From: JAZFYD01 sp036443405
GTDB lineage: Bacteria > Planctomycetota > PLA2
DNA length: 16,108 nt
Assembly: GCA_036443405.1 (NCBI GenBank)
Contig: JAZFYD010000219.1
Span: forward strand, 1-16,108
Direction of reading: 5' to 3'
The translations under genes were made by a program, and so were the position numbers. The notes beneath the pieces were generated by a model. The model saw only the letters and a list, made by a program, of their open reading frames with translations, was not told where the DNA came from and did no database searches. Within the stretch, counting starts at the first letter, position 1, and every line of letters begins with the position of its first letter. Below, piece by piece: positions 6,354-13,308 of this stretch.

Positions 6354-7349
6354 TCAGTCGGCTGCTCGCTTCCACTGCACGCCTTCGGCGCGGCCCTTCC
6401 GGACATGGGCCCTCGAGTCCTTGCTGCCCATCTCGTTGCCTTGGGCGGCGGCGATGAGTGTCTTTCTGGCGTCGGTCGATGTGCTGCCGAGCGCGATGAA
6501 TGCGACTTGCTTCGCCGCCGTTCCGTACACGTTCGGCTCCACGACGATCAGGCCCGGCGCCTTGCTGTCAGCGCCTTCGATCGTCGCCAGGTCTTTCGGG
6601 TCGCCCGCGGCGACGTAGAGGAGGTTGCCCACGAGCTCGCCGCTCCAGGCGAGGGGAGCCAGCATCTTCTCGAGCTTCTTTCTGTCCCTCCCATTCGGTG
6701 CGAAGACAACAACCGTCCGCTGTGAATCGCAGGCGGAGACGTTCAACGCGACGCGGATGCTCTCCAGGTACGGGAGGCCGAGGCGGGACGGACTCATCGC
6801 CTTTTTTCGGTGAGTCTCCGCGATGATCTCGTTCATCCGTCTCGCCATCGCCGTTCCGTCCGCGAAAGTGAACGCCGGAGAGCGTCCCGACTTGACCAGG
6901 TGCGTTTTCGCGGTGGAGTCCATGATCGCGAAGAGTGAGTTCTTCTTCGCGAACGACCGGAAGCCGGAAGCCGTGCTCAGGAACGCTTGCTCGTCCTCGT
7001 TCTCATAGGCCGCCATGCGGACACAGATGAACTCGCGGGAGGCCTTGACCACGGCGGCGGCGGACAGGTAACTCCTGTCCATCGATTGCTTGGCGGGTCA
7101 CCAGACTCCCGGAACGCCGCCGCAATGCGGCGCGCCGGCGACGAGCAGGATCGGCCGGCCGGTCCTCTTCGCGGCGGCGCGACCGAGTTCAAGCGTTCCG
7201 TACCAGGCGATGCGGTGCTCGACCTTCGACCAGTCGACCGTCGGTCCGGCACGCGGTCCGTTCCGGCGGGACGGCCGGTCCTGTCCGAAACTCGAGTGAC
7301 TCGCGGCCAGGACGCCGAGGATGAGTACGGCTGCAACGGTGCGTTTCAT
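6354..7349 (-). CDS. Secreted thioredoxin-like protein with in-frame TGA; candidate selenoprotein (Sec84)
   Basis: The ATG at 7349 has a strong ribosome site (GAGGAG, about 6 nt upstream). A Sec signal peptide follows: MKRT, then hydrophobic VAAVLILGVLAA, ending near SSFGQ. The frame runs 83 codons to TGA 7100-7098, then continues in the same frame for 247 more codons to TGA 6356-6354; the total is 331 residues if the TGA is decoded. Around the TGA the protein reads RPILLVAGAPHCGGVPGVW-U-PAKQSMDRSYL, then VVKASREFICVRM. This matches the thioredoxin-like pattern beta strand, CxxC, short helix with Met, and a second strand, and places the TGA at the second Cys (GVWU for CxxC). Cys76 is a second possible redox partner. 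A perfect hairpin starts 17 nt after the TGA. The C-terminal half (VVVFAPNG, LLYVAAGDP, LIVVEPNVYG) looks like another alpha/beta domain that I do not recognise. The alternative is a pseudogene with one nonsense mutation, or a sequencing error. No selA/B/C lies in this window. Confidence 0.6.
7062..7080 (-). promoter_or_regulatory. SECIS-like hairpin downstream of the in-frame TGA
   Basis: On the minus strand, GGACAGG - AGTTA - CCTGTCC forms a perfect 7-bp stem (8 with a flanking U-G pair) and a 5-nt loop. The stem starts 17 nt and the loop 24 nt after the TGA at 7100-7098. The published bacterial SECIS rules ask for a hairpin just downstream of UGA, a loop of about 3-14 nt with a G in its first two positions, and a loop 16-37 nt from the UGA. 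All are met, the G being the second loop base. It lies in coding sequence (codons MDRSYLS), as bacterial SECIS elements do. There is no experimental support here. Confidence 0.55.
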
Positions 7350-7370
7350 TGTTGTCTCCTCTGTAGATGA

Positions 7371-7401
7371 GACACCGATCCTCGCTCGAGGTTTCGGTGT
7401 C
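7371..7401 (-). promoter_or_regulatory. Hairpin in the 5' leader of the thioredoxin-like gene
   Basis: The minus strand reads GACACCGA, AA, CCTC, loop GAGC, GAGG, A, TCGGTGTC: 8 bp, a small internal bulge, 4 bp and a tetraloop. It ends 21 nt before ATG 7349 and just ahead of the GAGGAG ribosome site. No U-tract follows, so it is not a simple intrinsic terminator, although it also lies downstream of rsgA. It could be a leader structure or a palindromic operator. Confidence 0.45.
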
Positions 7402-7526
7402 GGCCACGCGAACCGTCTCGGAAAAACAGTTCGCTCCACGATCACGCCGTGGAGCGCACCTGCTGGACGATCATCCGCGGAGGTTTCGAGAGCGAGTGCG
7501 TCCTCGACGCCATCGAGCGCAGTACC

Positions 7527-7547
7527 GCGCCGCGCCCGTTCCCACGT
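7527..7547 (+). repeat. Duplicated scrap of the radA 3' end
   Basis: These 21 bases (core CCGCGCCCGTTCCCACGT) are identical to 332-352, the last codons of radA. Weaker similarity continues about 15-40 bases upstream (CCATCGAG here, CCATCGAA before the radA end). It is followed after 26 bases by the 3' end of intact rsgA, just as the radA copy is followed after 4 bases by the decayed rsgA end. It is therefore the radA half of the duplicated junction. The stop codon context changed from TGA to TAA. Confidence 0.75.
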
Positions 7548-7573
7548 AACGTCAGGCCCCGTTCAAACAGAAC

Positions 7574-8518
7574 CTAGTAATGGTCCGGAGTGTCTGAGCG
7601 CAGCGTCTCCAGGATCTTGAGGTAGGACTCGTAGCGCCATCCGACGATCTCGCCCGACTCGACGGCAGGCTTCACGGCGCAACCGGGTTCGTTCTCGTGA
7701 AGGCAGTCGTTGAAGCGGCACGGGCGCAAGACCGGAGCCATCTCGCGAAAGTAAAAGCGCACGTCCGGCGGGTCGAGATTCCAGAGGCCGAACTCGCGGA
7801 TGCCCGGCGTGTCCACGAGGTAGCCGCCCCACGGAAGACGCAGCAGCGACACCGTTGTGGTCGTGTGCATGCCCCTGCCGGTGCTGCCGTGCACGTCGCC
7901 GATGCGGAGGGACAAGTCGGGGTCGAGCGCGTTGGCGAGGGACGACTTGCCGACGCCGCTGTGGCCGAGCATGGTCGAAGTGTGGTCGTGGAGCAACTCG
8001 CGCAGCTCCTCGATGCCGGCGCCGGTCTCCGCAGAGCATTCGACGACGGTGTATCCGATGCGGCGGTAGACATCGACCACCTCAGCGCGAGCGCCGTCCG
8101 CGTCGAGGTCCACCTTGTTGATCACGATCGCGACGTCGAGCTCGCGGCTTTCGGCCGCCACGACGAACCGATCCACGAGGCGATGGCTCAGGTCCGGCCG
8201 CCGTGCCGCCGCCACCACCAGCACGCGGTCGACGTTCGCGACGATGACCTGTTCGCGCCGCGGCTGGCTCGGATCGCGGCGCGACACCTGTGACCGACGC
8301 TCCTCCACGCGGGCGACGGCGAACCCCTCGCCGCTTTGTTCGACGTGAACGACATCCCCGACGACGACGGCCTTGCCGCCGCGCTTGACGCGTTTGCGGA
8401 GCTTCTTGCGCACCACGCAAGGCACCGCCTCGCCGTCGATGTCGACGATGACGACGTTGCCCTCATCGCGTAGAACCACGCCGCGGCGCATCGGATCACC
8501 CTGTGTCTTGTCGCTCAT
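7574..8518 (-). CDS. rsgA: Ribosome biogenesis GTPase RsgA (YjeQ/YloQ)
   Basis: A 314-residue circularly permuted GTPase that checks 30S subunit maturation. Motifs occur in the permuted order: OB-fold N-terminus (about 10-75), G4 NKVD (134-137), G5 ECSAETGAG (160-168), P-loop GHSGVGKS (185-192), G2 threonines at GMHTTTT (216-222), and G3 DTPG (236-239). The C-terminal zinc site is Cys267, Cys272, His274, Cys280 (CRFNDCLHENEPGC). ATG 8518 is chosen because it overlaps the TGA of the upstream methylase gene (ATGA) and the OB-fold begins directly after it; the open frame upstream is a low-complexity Arg-rich shadow. It is the last gene of the minus-strand operon that begins at lptF. Length and every motif are normal. 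A decayed copy of its last 52 codons lies at 357-512. Confidence 0.97.
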   Translation of the reverse strand: MSDKTQGDPMRRGVVLRDEGNVVIVDIDGEAVPCVVRKKLRKRVKRGGKAVVVGDVVHVEQSGEGFAVARVEERRSQVSRRDPSQPRREQVIVANVDRVLVVAAARRPDLSHRLVDRFVVAAESRELDVAIVINKVDLDADGARAEVVDVYRRIGYTVVECSAETGAGIEELRELLHDHTSTMLGHSGVGKSSLANALDPDLSLRIGDVHGSTGRGMHTTTTVSLLRLPWGGYLVDTPGIREFGLWNLDPPDVRFYFREMAPVLRPCRFNDCLHENEPGCAVKPAVESGEIVGWRYESYLKILETLRSDTPDHY

Positions 8519-9291
8519 GACGCGCTCACGGCCATCGCAGCAAGGCCGTGCAGAAGAATCCCGGCGGCGACGGCGACGTTCAGGCTCTCGACACCGCGTG
8601 CCAGTTCGACGGCGACGGTCTTGTCCGCCGCGAGGCGCACGGCGGCGTCGACACCGCGCGGTTCGTTGCCGACGACGAGGGCGACGCGCGCCGGGCGGTC
8701 CGCTACCTTCGCCAACGGCTCGCCGGACGCGTCCGCAACAAACAGCGCGCACCCCGACTCCCGAACCTCTTCGACGGTGCCGGACAAAACGGGGACACGA
8801 AACAGAGCGCCTGCGGTCGCGCGGACAACCTTGGGGTTTAGCGGTTCGACGGTGTTCGGTGCGCAGATCACGCCGTCCACGCCGAGAGCGGCGGCCGTTC
8901 GGATGAGGGTGCCGAGGTTGCCGGGATCGGCGACCCCCGCCGCGAGGAGAAACAACGCGGACTCGGCGAGCGCAAACTCGCGATAGGGCGCGCAGGGATC
9001 ATCGACCAGTGCGAACGCGCCGGTCGGGGTCTGGGTTTGCGTCAACTCCTTGACATCGGCCGCATCGATCTCGATCGAGGGGACGCCATGGGCCAAAATC
9101 GCGTTGGCGCGCGCGGAATCCAGATCGGCCTCGAGGTAGAGCTCTCGCGCAAGACCTGCGGCCACCGCTTCCTCGACGGCGTTCAGCCCCTCGACGAGGA
9201 ACTGGCGGTTCTCGGCGCGCACCTTCTTGCGGGAAAGCGAACGGAGAAACTTCAACTTGGCGTTCGAGAGCACGCGCGGATTATGCCGCAT
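8515..9291 (-). CDS. TrmH/SpoU-family RNA 2'-O-methyltransferase
   Basis: A 258-residue SAM-dependent RNA ribose methylase of the SPOUT (trefoil-knot) class. The N-terminal substrate-binding domain covers about 8-95 (LKFLRSLSRKKVRAENRQFL then VEGLNAVEEAV), typical of the 23S rRNA methylases in this family. The catalytic domain has motif 1 DPGNLGTLIRTAAALG (122-137) with the conserved Asn and Arg, motif 2 LVVGNEPRGV (205-214), and motif 3 ESLNVAVAAGILL (235-247). The exact modified nucleotide cannot be read from the sequence. ATG 9291 fits the family start; an upstream codon at 9327 would add 12 residues with no homology, and neither has a clear ribosome site. The stop overlaps the rsgA start by 4 nt and the cytochrome gene ends 40 nt upstream, placing it inside the operon. 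Confidence 0.92.
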   Translation of the reverse strand: MRHNPRVLSNAKLKFLRSLSRKKVRAENRQFLVEGLNAVEEAVAAGLARELYLEADLDSARANAILAHGVPSIEIDAADVKELTQTQTPTGAFALVDDPCAPYREFALAESALFLLAAGVADPGNLGTLIRTAAALGVDGVICAPNTVEPLNPKVVRATAGALFRVPVLSGTVEEVRESGCALFVADASGEPLAKVADRPARVALVVGNEPRGVDAAVRLAADKTVAVELARGVESLNVAVAAGILLHGLAAMAVSAS

Positions 9292-9331
9292 CCAAGTGAT
9301 GCACAGGCCGAAATGCGCGGACCGCAACGAA

Positions 9332-10015
9332 CTACTTGCCGATCGCCGCGAGGACGTGGCGCAACTCGTCGTCGGAAAGGCGCTCGATGCTGTAGTAGCT
9401 CATCTGGCCTTTTTGCGGCTTGAACTTGCTCTTTTCGTCGTAGCCGCGGACCTTCCGCGCGATCTGATCGACGCGCCGCTTGCGTTTTCTTAGGTCGAAG
9501 GAATACGCGGTGTCGGCGGCGCTATGGCAGCCCGCGCATTTGTGCTCGACGATTTGGTGGCCCTTCGTGGCATCGCCGCCATCGAGTTTCTTGAGCTTCT
9601 TGGGTTTCTTGATGAGCTTGCGCGCCTTGAGCGGTTCGGGCGAGATCAACTCGAGGTAGGCGACGAGGTCCGTGAGCTTCTCGCCCTTGATGCCCTTCCT
9701 GCGTTTCTGCCAGGTCTTCGCGCAGTACTGGAGCGCCTCGCCGACGTATTTGTACGTCTTCATGTTGCGCCAGCCGCCGCGTTTCGCGCTCCCCCAAAGC
9801 GAACTGCCGGGTCCGACGTGCTTGAGCTTTTTTTCGTCCTTGTCGGGTTTGACCGCGTGGCAGTGCGCGCACGACGGGTAGCTGTAATCCTCCGTGTCTT
9901 CGAAGAGGATCTTTCCGCGGGCCTCGGGGGTGTCGGGACCGGCGGTGGCCACGATGGCCCCAAACGCCATCCAGACCAAGAAGGCACCGACGGAAACGCG
10001 AATCGACAAGCGCAT
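9332..10015 (-). CDS. Di-haem c-type cytochrome, secreted
   Basis: A 227-residue precursor. The signal peptide is MRLSIRVSVGAFLVWMAFGA followed by IVATAG, with likely cleavage near residue 26. Two haem-attachment CxxCH motifs follow: CAHCH at 49-53 and CAGCH at 160-164. Candidate distal Met ligands are Met85 (GGWRNMKTYKY) in the first domain and the Met of KGQMSYYSIERLSDDEL in the second; the latter followed by the C-terminal helix is typical of small c-type cytochromes. A strongly basic linker (residues 130-145, KARKLIKKPKKLKKL) joins the two domains. It is probably a periplasmic or membrane-surface electron carrier; the partner is not evident. It lies between the pseudouridine synthase and the methylase genes on the same strand, 49 and 40 nt from each, which is an odd setting for a respiratory protein. 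The specific cytochrome class is not recognised. Confidence 0.88.
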   Translation of the reverse strand: MRLSIRVSVGAFLVWMAFGAIVATAGPDTPEARGKILFEDTEDYSYPSCAHCHAVKPDKDEKKLKHVGPGSSLWGSAKRGGWRNMKTYKYVGEALQYCAKTWQKRRKGIKGEKLTDLVAYLELISPEPLKARKLIKKPKKLKKLDGGDATKGHQIVEHKCAGCHSAADTAYSFDLRKRKRRVDQIARKVRGYDEKSKFKPQKGQMSYYSIERLSDDELRHVLAAIGK

Positions 10016-10064
10016 GGCGGGATTGTAAGCGCGCCCGTTCAATCCGTACGCGGTACGGGCACGG

Positions 10065-11015
10065 CTATCCGTTTCGGAGCGTCGCGATGGTCGCGGCGAG
10101 GCCATCGGACAACGGTGCTTCGATGCGAACGTCGGCGCCGGTTGCGGGGTGCCGGAACTCGACCCAGCGGGCGTGAAGCGCAAACCCCAAAAGGTGCGAC
10201 GGTTCCGATGCGGGCAGTCCGTCGCCGTAGAGGTGATCCCCCAACAGCGGATGGCCGACATGCGCGCAATGCACACGAATCTGGTGCGTGCGGCCGGTGA
10301 AGATTCGCAGCGCGACGTGCGTCGCATGCGGCAGCCGCTCGATCACCGTCAGCTTCGTGAGGGCAGATCTCGCATTCCGCCCGTCGACCCGCATCAGGAT
10401 GCGCGAGTCTCCAACGTTTCCTATGGCGGCGTCGATCTCGACCTCCTCGGATTCGACGCGACCAAGCACGAGCGCCTCGTATCCCTTCTTGACCTCGCCG
10501 CGCTCCAGCATCGACGAAAAGCCCATGCGCACGTCGTGGTTTTTCGCGACGAGCAGAACGCCCGACGTGAACTGATCGATGCGGTGAATCAGCTTCGGCC
10601 GATCGCCCTCGGGTTTGTCGGCGTAGCGCTTGTGAAGCGCCTGCAGCAACGTGCCCTCCTGATGGACCCCCACCGGATGCACGACCACCCCCGGCTCCTT
10701 GTCGAGGGCGAGCATCCACTCGTCCTCGTACAACACGCGGACGGCCGCCTCCCTCACCGGCGTGTCCAACACCGGCCGCGCCACCTCGACGGTCACCCTG
10801 TCACCCGCGCGCACTTTGGTCGACGGCTTGCGCACGTCGCCGTTCAGGCGCGCCTTGCCCTCCTCGATGAGCTCCTTGACACCTTCGCGCGACCGCCACG
10901 GCAGCTTCGACGCGAGGAAGCGGTCGAAACGCCCCTCGTCGGGCTGGTGCACCTCGACCTCGATCCGCTCCAGCTTTTGGCTCAGGTCGCGATTCTTCTC
11001 GTAGAGCCGGCTCAC
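10065..11015 (-). CDS. RluA-family pseudouridine synthase (with S4 domain)
   Basis: A 316-residue RNA pseudouridine synthase. An S4 RNA-binding domain spans about 24-80 (DEGRFDRFLASKL, SREGVKELIEEGKARLNG, VRAGDRVTVEV). The catalytic domain contains HRIDQFTSGVLLVAKN (144-159) with the nucleophilic Asp147, and later GRTHQIRVHCAHVGHPLLGD (241-260) with the conserved Arg. RluA, RluC and RluD types share this architecture, isomerizing uridines in 23S rRNA or tRNA; the target site cannot be assigned. The usual HRLD is HRID here, a conservative change. The start is GTG 11015, overlapping the lptG stop by 4 nt (GTGA); the open frame upstream of it merely shadows lptG. Length is normal for the family. 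Confidence 0.93.
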   Translation of the reverse strand: MSRLYEKNRDLSQKLERIEVEVHQPDEGRFDRFLASKLPWRSREGVKELIEEGKARLNGDVRKPSTKVRAGDRVTVEVARPVLDTPVREAAVRVLYEDEWMLALDKEPGVVVHPVGVHQEGTLLQALHKRYADKPEGDRPKLIHRIDQFTSGVLLVAKNHDVRMGFSSMLERGEVKKGYEALVLGRVESEEVEIDAAIGNVGDSRILMRVDGRNARSALTKLTVIERLPHATHVALRIFTGRTHQIRVHCAHVGHPLLGDHLYGDGLPASEPSHLLGFALHARWVEFRHPATGADVRIEAPLSDGLAATIATLRNG

Positions 11016-12100
11016 GTCCGCATCTCGAGAAAACGCGCCGCGCCAAGACACAAAAAGAACGTGACGGGCAGATACGCCGCGAGCAGCGGCGACAAATCGC
11101 CGCGATCCCCGAGGATGTTGCAAAACACCGTCATGACGAACAACGCGCCGCTCGCGAGAAATACACGCCCGCCGCCGCGCGCCACCGACCCACCGGAGCG
11201 CAACAGCAGCGGGATCGCCAGGAGCACCAACGCGAAACACGAAAGCGGCTGCGCGACCTGCCGATGCAGCGCGACCCGGAGCGAGCGCCGGTCCGGAAAC
11301 TTGTCGGCCAACGCCTTCAGTTGCCGGAACGACGACTCCGCGGTGCCCTGGCGCGAGATCAACACCTCCACCTCCTCCGGCGTTACGCCGAATTCGACGC
11401 GCGCGCCCTTCGGCAGGAGCTTCACCGGCTTCGTCTGGTCGGCGGGCATGATCTGACCGCCCATTGTCGCGCGCCAGCCGTCACCGTCCGGCTCCAGAAA
11501 CTCGATCATCCAGGTCTCGAAGCCCTCCTTCTCCCACGGCCGCATGATGACAACGCCCTTCAGGCCGGTCGGATTGAACAGCCGGTACCTCGCAGCGCGT
11601 ACGACGGTGCCCTTGCCGTCGCGCAGATGCGGCACGTCCTTGATCTCGAGATCGCGATTCCCGGAGAACAGCCGCTTGATCCGCACGATCTTCGGGGAGA
11701 GGGTCGGTACGGCGAACTCCTGGAACGCGAGCAGACCCAACGCGACGGCGAACGCAGACAGCAGGATCGGCGCGAACAGGCGTCGCGCGCTGACTCCCGC
11801 GGCCAGCACCGGCTGCACCTCGTTGGCCCGCTGCAGGATCAGAATCGTCACGAGCGCCGCCGACGACGTGATGAACGGCATCAACTCTTTCAAGAGATAC
11901 GGCAGGTACGCGGCGTAGAACTTCAGGATCACGACAAGCGTGCCGCCCTCGGCTTTCACCGCATCGATGCGCTCTTTGTCCAAGAACTGCTGCATGCGCG
12001 CGAAGAAATCGAGCGCGACCAGCCCTGACGAAAACGCGAGCAGCGCGGCGACAAACGAGATGCCGTACAGCTTGAAGACGTAGCGGTCGAGCAACCTCAT
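11012..12100 (-). CDS. lptG: LPS export ABC transporter permease LptG
   Basis: A 362-residue YjgP/YjgQ-family permease, the second LptF/G subunit of the LptB2FG complex that extracts LPS from the inner membrane and pushes it along the Lpt bridge. The N-terminal MRLLDRYVFKLYGISFVAAL is characteristic. Membrane segments lie near 10-32, 57-85 (YLPYLLKELMPFITSSAALV) and 100-125 (FAPILLSAFAVALGLLAF). A periplasmic beta-jellyroll occupies about 135-265. Three C-terminal membrane segments follow (for example LSCFALVLLAIPLLLR, VFLASGALFVMTVFCNI, LLAAYLPVTFFLCLGAA). The conserved phrase ANEVQPVLAAGVSARRL fits the coupling helix that contacts LptB. The start ATG 12100 overlaps the lptF stop (ATGA) and the stop overlaps the rluA start. 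LptB and LptC are not in the window. Confidence 0.93.
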   Translation of the reverse strand: MRLLDRYVFKLYGISFVAALLAFSSGLVALDFFARMQQFLDKERIDAVKAEGGTLVVILKFYAAYLPYLLKELMPFITSSAALVTILILQRANEVQPVLAAGVSARRLFAPILLSAFAVALGLLAFQEFAVPTLSPKIVRIKRLFSGNRDLEIKDVPHLRDGKGTVVRAARYRLFNPTGLKGVVIMRPWEKEGFETWMIEFLEPDGDGWRATMGGQIMPADQTKPVKLLPKGARVEFGVTPEEVEVLISRQGTAESSFRQLKALADKFPDRRSLRVALHRQVAQPLSCFALVLLAIPLLLRSGGSVARGGGRVFLASGALFVMTVFCNILGDRGDLSPLLAAYLPVTFFLCLGAARFLEMRT

Positions 12101-13194
12101 ATCCGCGACGCCCTCCGCAGCATCCACAGCCCGACAGCGGCCGCGATGAAGTTGGCTAGCCAAAGCGCCGGGTATGCCGGCAACTTGCCCTTCTTCGCCA
12201 GGCTGCTCATCGCCATGATGATCGGAAAGTAAATGACCAGAACCGGCGTGACCGAGGTCAGCAGTGCGCCGATGCCGCCGGTACTCGCGCTGCGCAGTCC
12301 GAGCGAGATCCCCACCAGGCAGAAGAACAGCGCCGCCGCCGCCAGCGCGCCTCGCCGCGCCAGTTGCTCCAGCGCCGACGACGCGCCAAACCGCACCCCG
12401 CGCGTCGGCACCATGTTGCGTGCGTGGACGTGCGCTAGCTCCCAACCGAGCAGATCCTTGCGATTACGATAGAGCGCCTTTTCTTCGAGCAGCCTCGCGA
12501 TCGGAAGCGCGTAGCCGACATCCGTCGCGCTGAAATGCAACAACCCCTCCTTGGTCGAATGCGGTTGCACGCCACGCGGCCGCTCAAGGCGCATGACCAT
12601 CCAATCGTCCGGCGTGATCGCGATCGAGCCGCGCTCCGCCCTCACGAGGCGCGGCGTGCCGTCCGGCTGCCGGTACTCGATGCAGATGTCGTGGAATTCG
12701 TCGCCGACAATCGTCTCGAAGCTGAGGCTGCCGCGGTTCGCTCCGAGTTGCAGGTTGCGCAGCCCAGCGCGAAACGACGTCTGAAGCTGCTGTGGGATCT
12801 GCTTCCGCGCCGCACGCAGTTGTCGTTGCGCAAACGGCGCCGCGACGTCCGTCATCAGGAGCGAACCGAGCGCGACCACGGCCGCGAACGCGAGAATCGG
12901 GAGGTACACGACACGGGCCGGCAATCCCGCCGCCGCGAGCGCGGTCAACTCCCCGTCGCCGGCCATGCGCCCCACCGTGAGCACCGTCGCGGTCAGCATC
13001 GCCAGCGGCACCGTCAGCTGCAGCGCTTCCGGCACGAACAGCGGCATCAGATCCGCGAGAAACCCGACGCCGATGCCCGGCGTTCGTTTCAGGAACGTCA
13101 TGCACAACACGAAAAAGGCCATGGCGGTCGTGGCGCCCAACGCAGCAAGGAAGTTGCGTCCGACCTCGAGGAGCACGCTTCGCCCGAGGAGCAT
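12097..13194 (-). CDS. lptF: LPS export ABC transporter permease LptF
   Basis: A 365-residue YjgP/YjgQ-family permease, first of the tandem lptF-lptG pair. Membrane segments lie near 12-36 (NFLAALGATTAMAFFVLCMTF), 50-75 (PLFVPEALQLTVPLAMLTATVL) and 95-115 (VVYLPILAFAAVVALGSLLM). The coupling-helix signature GDGELTALAAAGLPAR is at 79-94. A periplasmic jellyroll spans about 120-265 and the last three membrane segments end at LWMLRRASRI. It works with LptG and the ATPase LptB to energize LPS transport. The ATG at 13194 is the first codon giving the family N-terminus; no clear ribosome site precedes it. It is the promoter-proximal gene of the operon and is divergent from the tandem LPS kinase, so both may be expressed for envelope assembly. 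Naming it LptF rather than LptG follows gene order only. Confidence 0.92.
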   Translation of the reverse strand: MLLGRSVLLEVGRNFLAALGATTAMAFFVLCMTFLKRTPGIGVGFLADLMPLFVPEALQLTVPLAMLTATVLTVGRMAGDGELTALAAAGLPARVVYLPILAFAAVVALGSLLMTDVAAPFAQRQLRAARKQIPQQLQTSFRAGLRNLQLGANRGSLSFETIVGDEFHDICIEYRQPDGTPRLVRAERGSIAITPDDWMVMRLERPRGVQPHSTKEGLLHFSATDVGYALPIARLLEEKALYRNRKDLLGWELAHVHARNMVPTRGVRFGASSALEQLARRGALAAAALFFCLVGISLGLRSASTGGIGALLTSVTPVLVIYFPIIMAMSSLAKKGKLPAYPALWLANFIAAAVGLWMLRRASRI

Positions 13195-13308
13195 GTGGCC
13201 GAAAGTGTAACTGGTGCGGTTCCCATCGGGTCCCGGCGCTCCCGCGGGTATCCTAGTGCCCTCTCTCCAAGCCGCCCAGATGGCCGAATCCCACCGCACC
13301 CCAACAAG
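13195..13308. promoter_or_regulatory. Divergent promoter region between lptF and the tandem LPS kinase
   Basis: These 114 bases separate the first gene of the six-gene minus-strand operon from the plus-strand kinase-arginase pair and must carry both promoters. A TATCCT at 13249-13254 could be a -10 for the kinase side. TACACT on the minus strand (13209-13204) could be one for lptF, but with a very short leader. No good -35 is seen for either. The specific boxes are guesses; the regulatory role follows from gene arrangement. Confidence 0.4.

Noticed and set aside
7080..7082. Re-initiation at the ATG just after the in-frame TGA as the true start of a shorter gene
   Set aside because: No ribosome site precedes it, and it would lack the signal peptide and first strand of the thioredoxin-like fold. 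Kept only as an alternative to Sec decoding.
8519..8752. N-terminal extension of RsgA by 78 residues
   Set aside because: Arg-rich low-complexity frame antiparallel in phase to the methylase coding sequence. The ATGA overlap and OB-fold start support 8518.
12535..13308. Plus-strand open frame upstream of the tandem kinase that would add about 258 residues
   Set aside because: It is the antisense of lptF, Arg/His-rich with no homology. The kinase homology begins just after ATG 13309.
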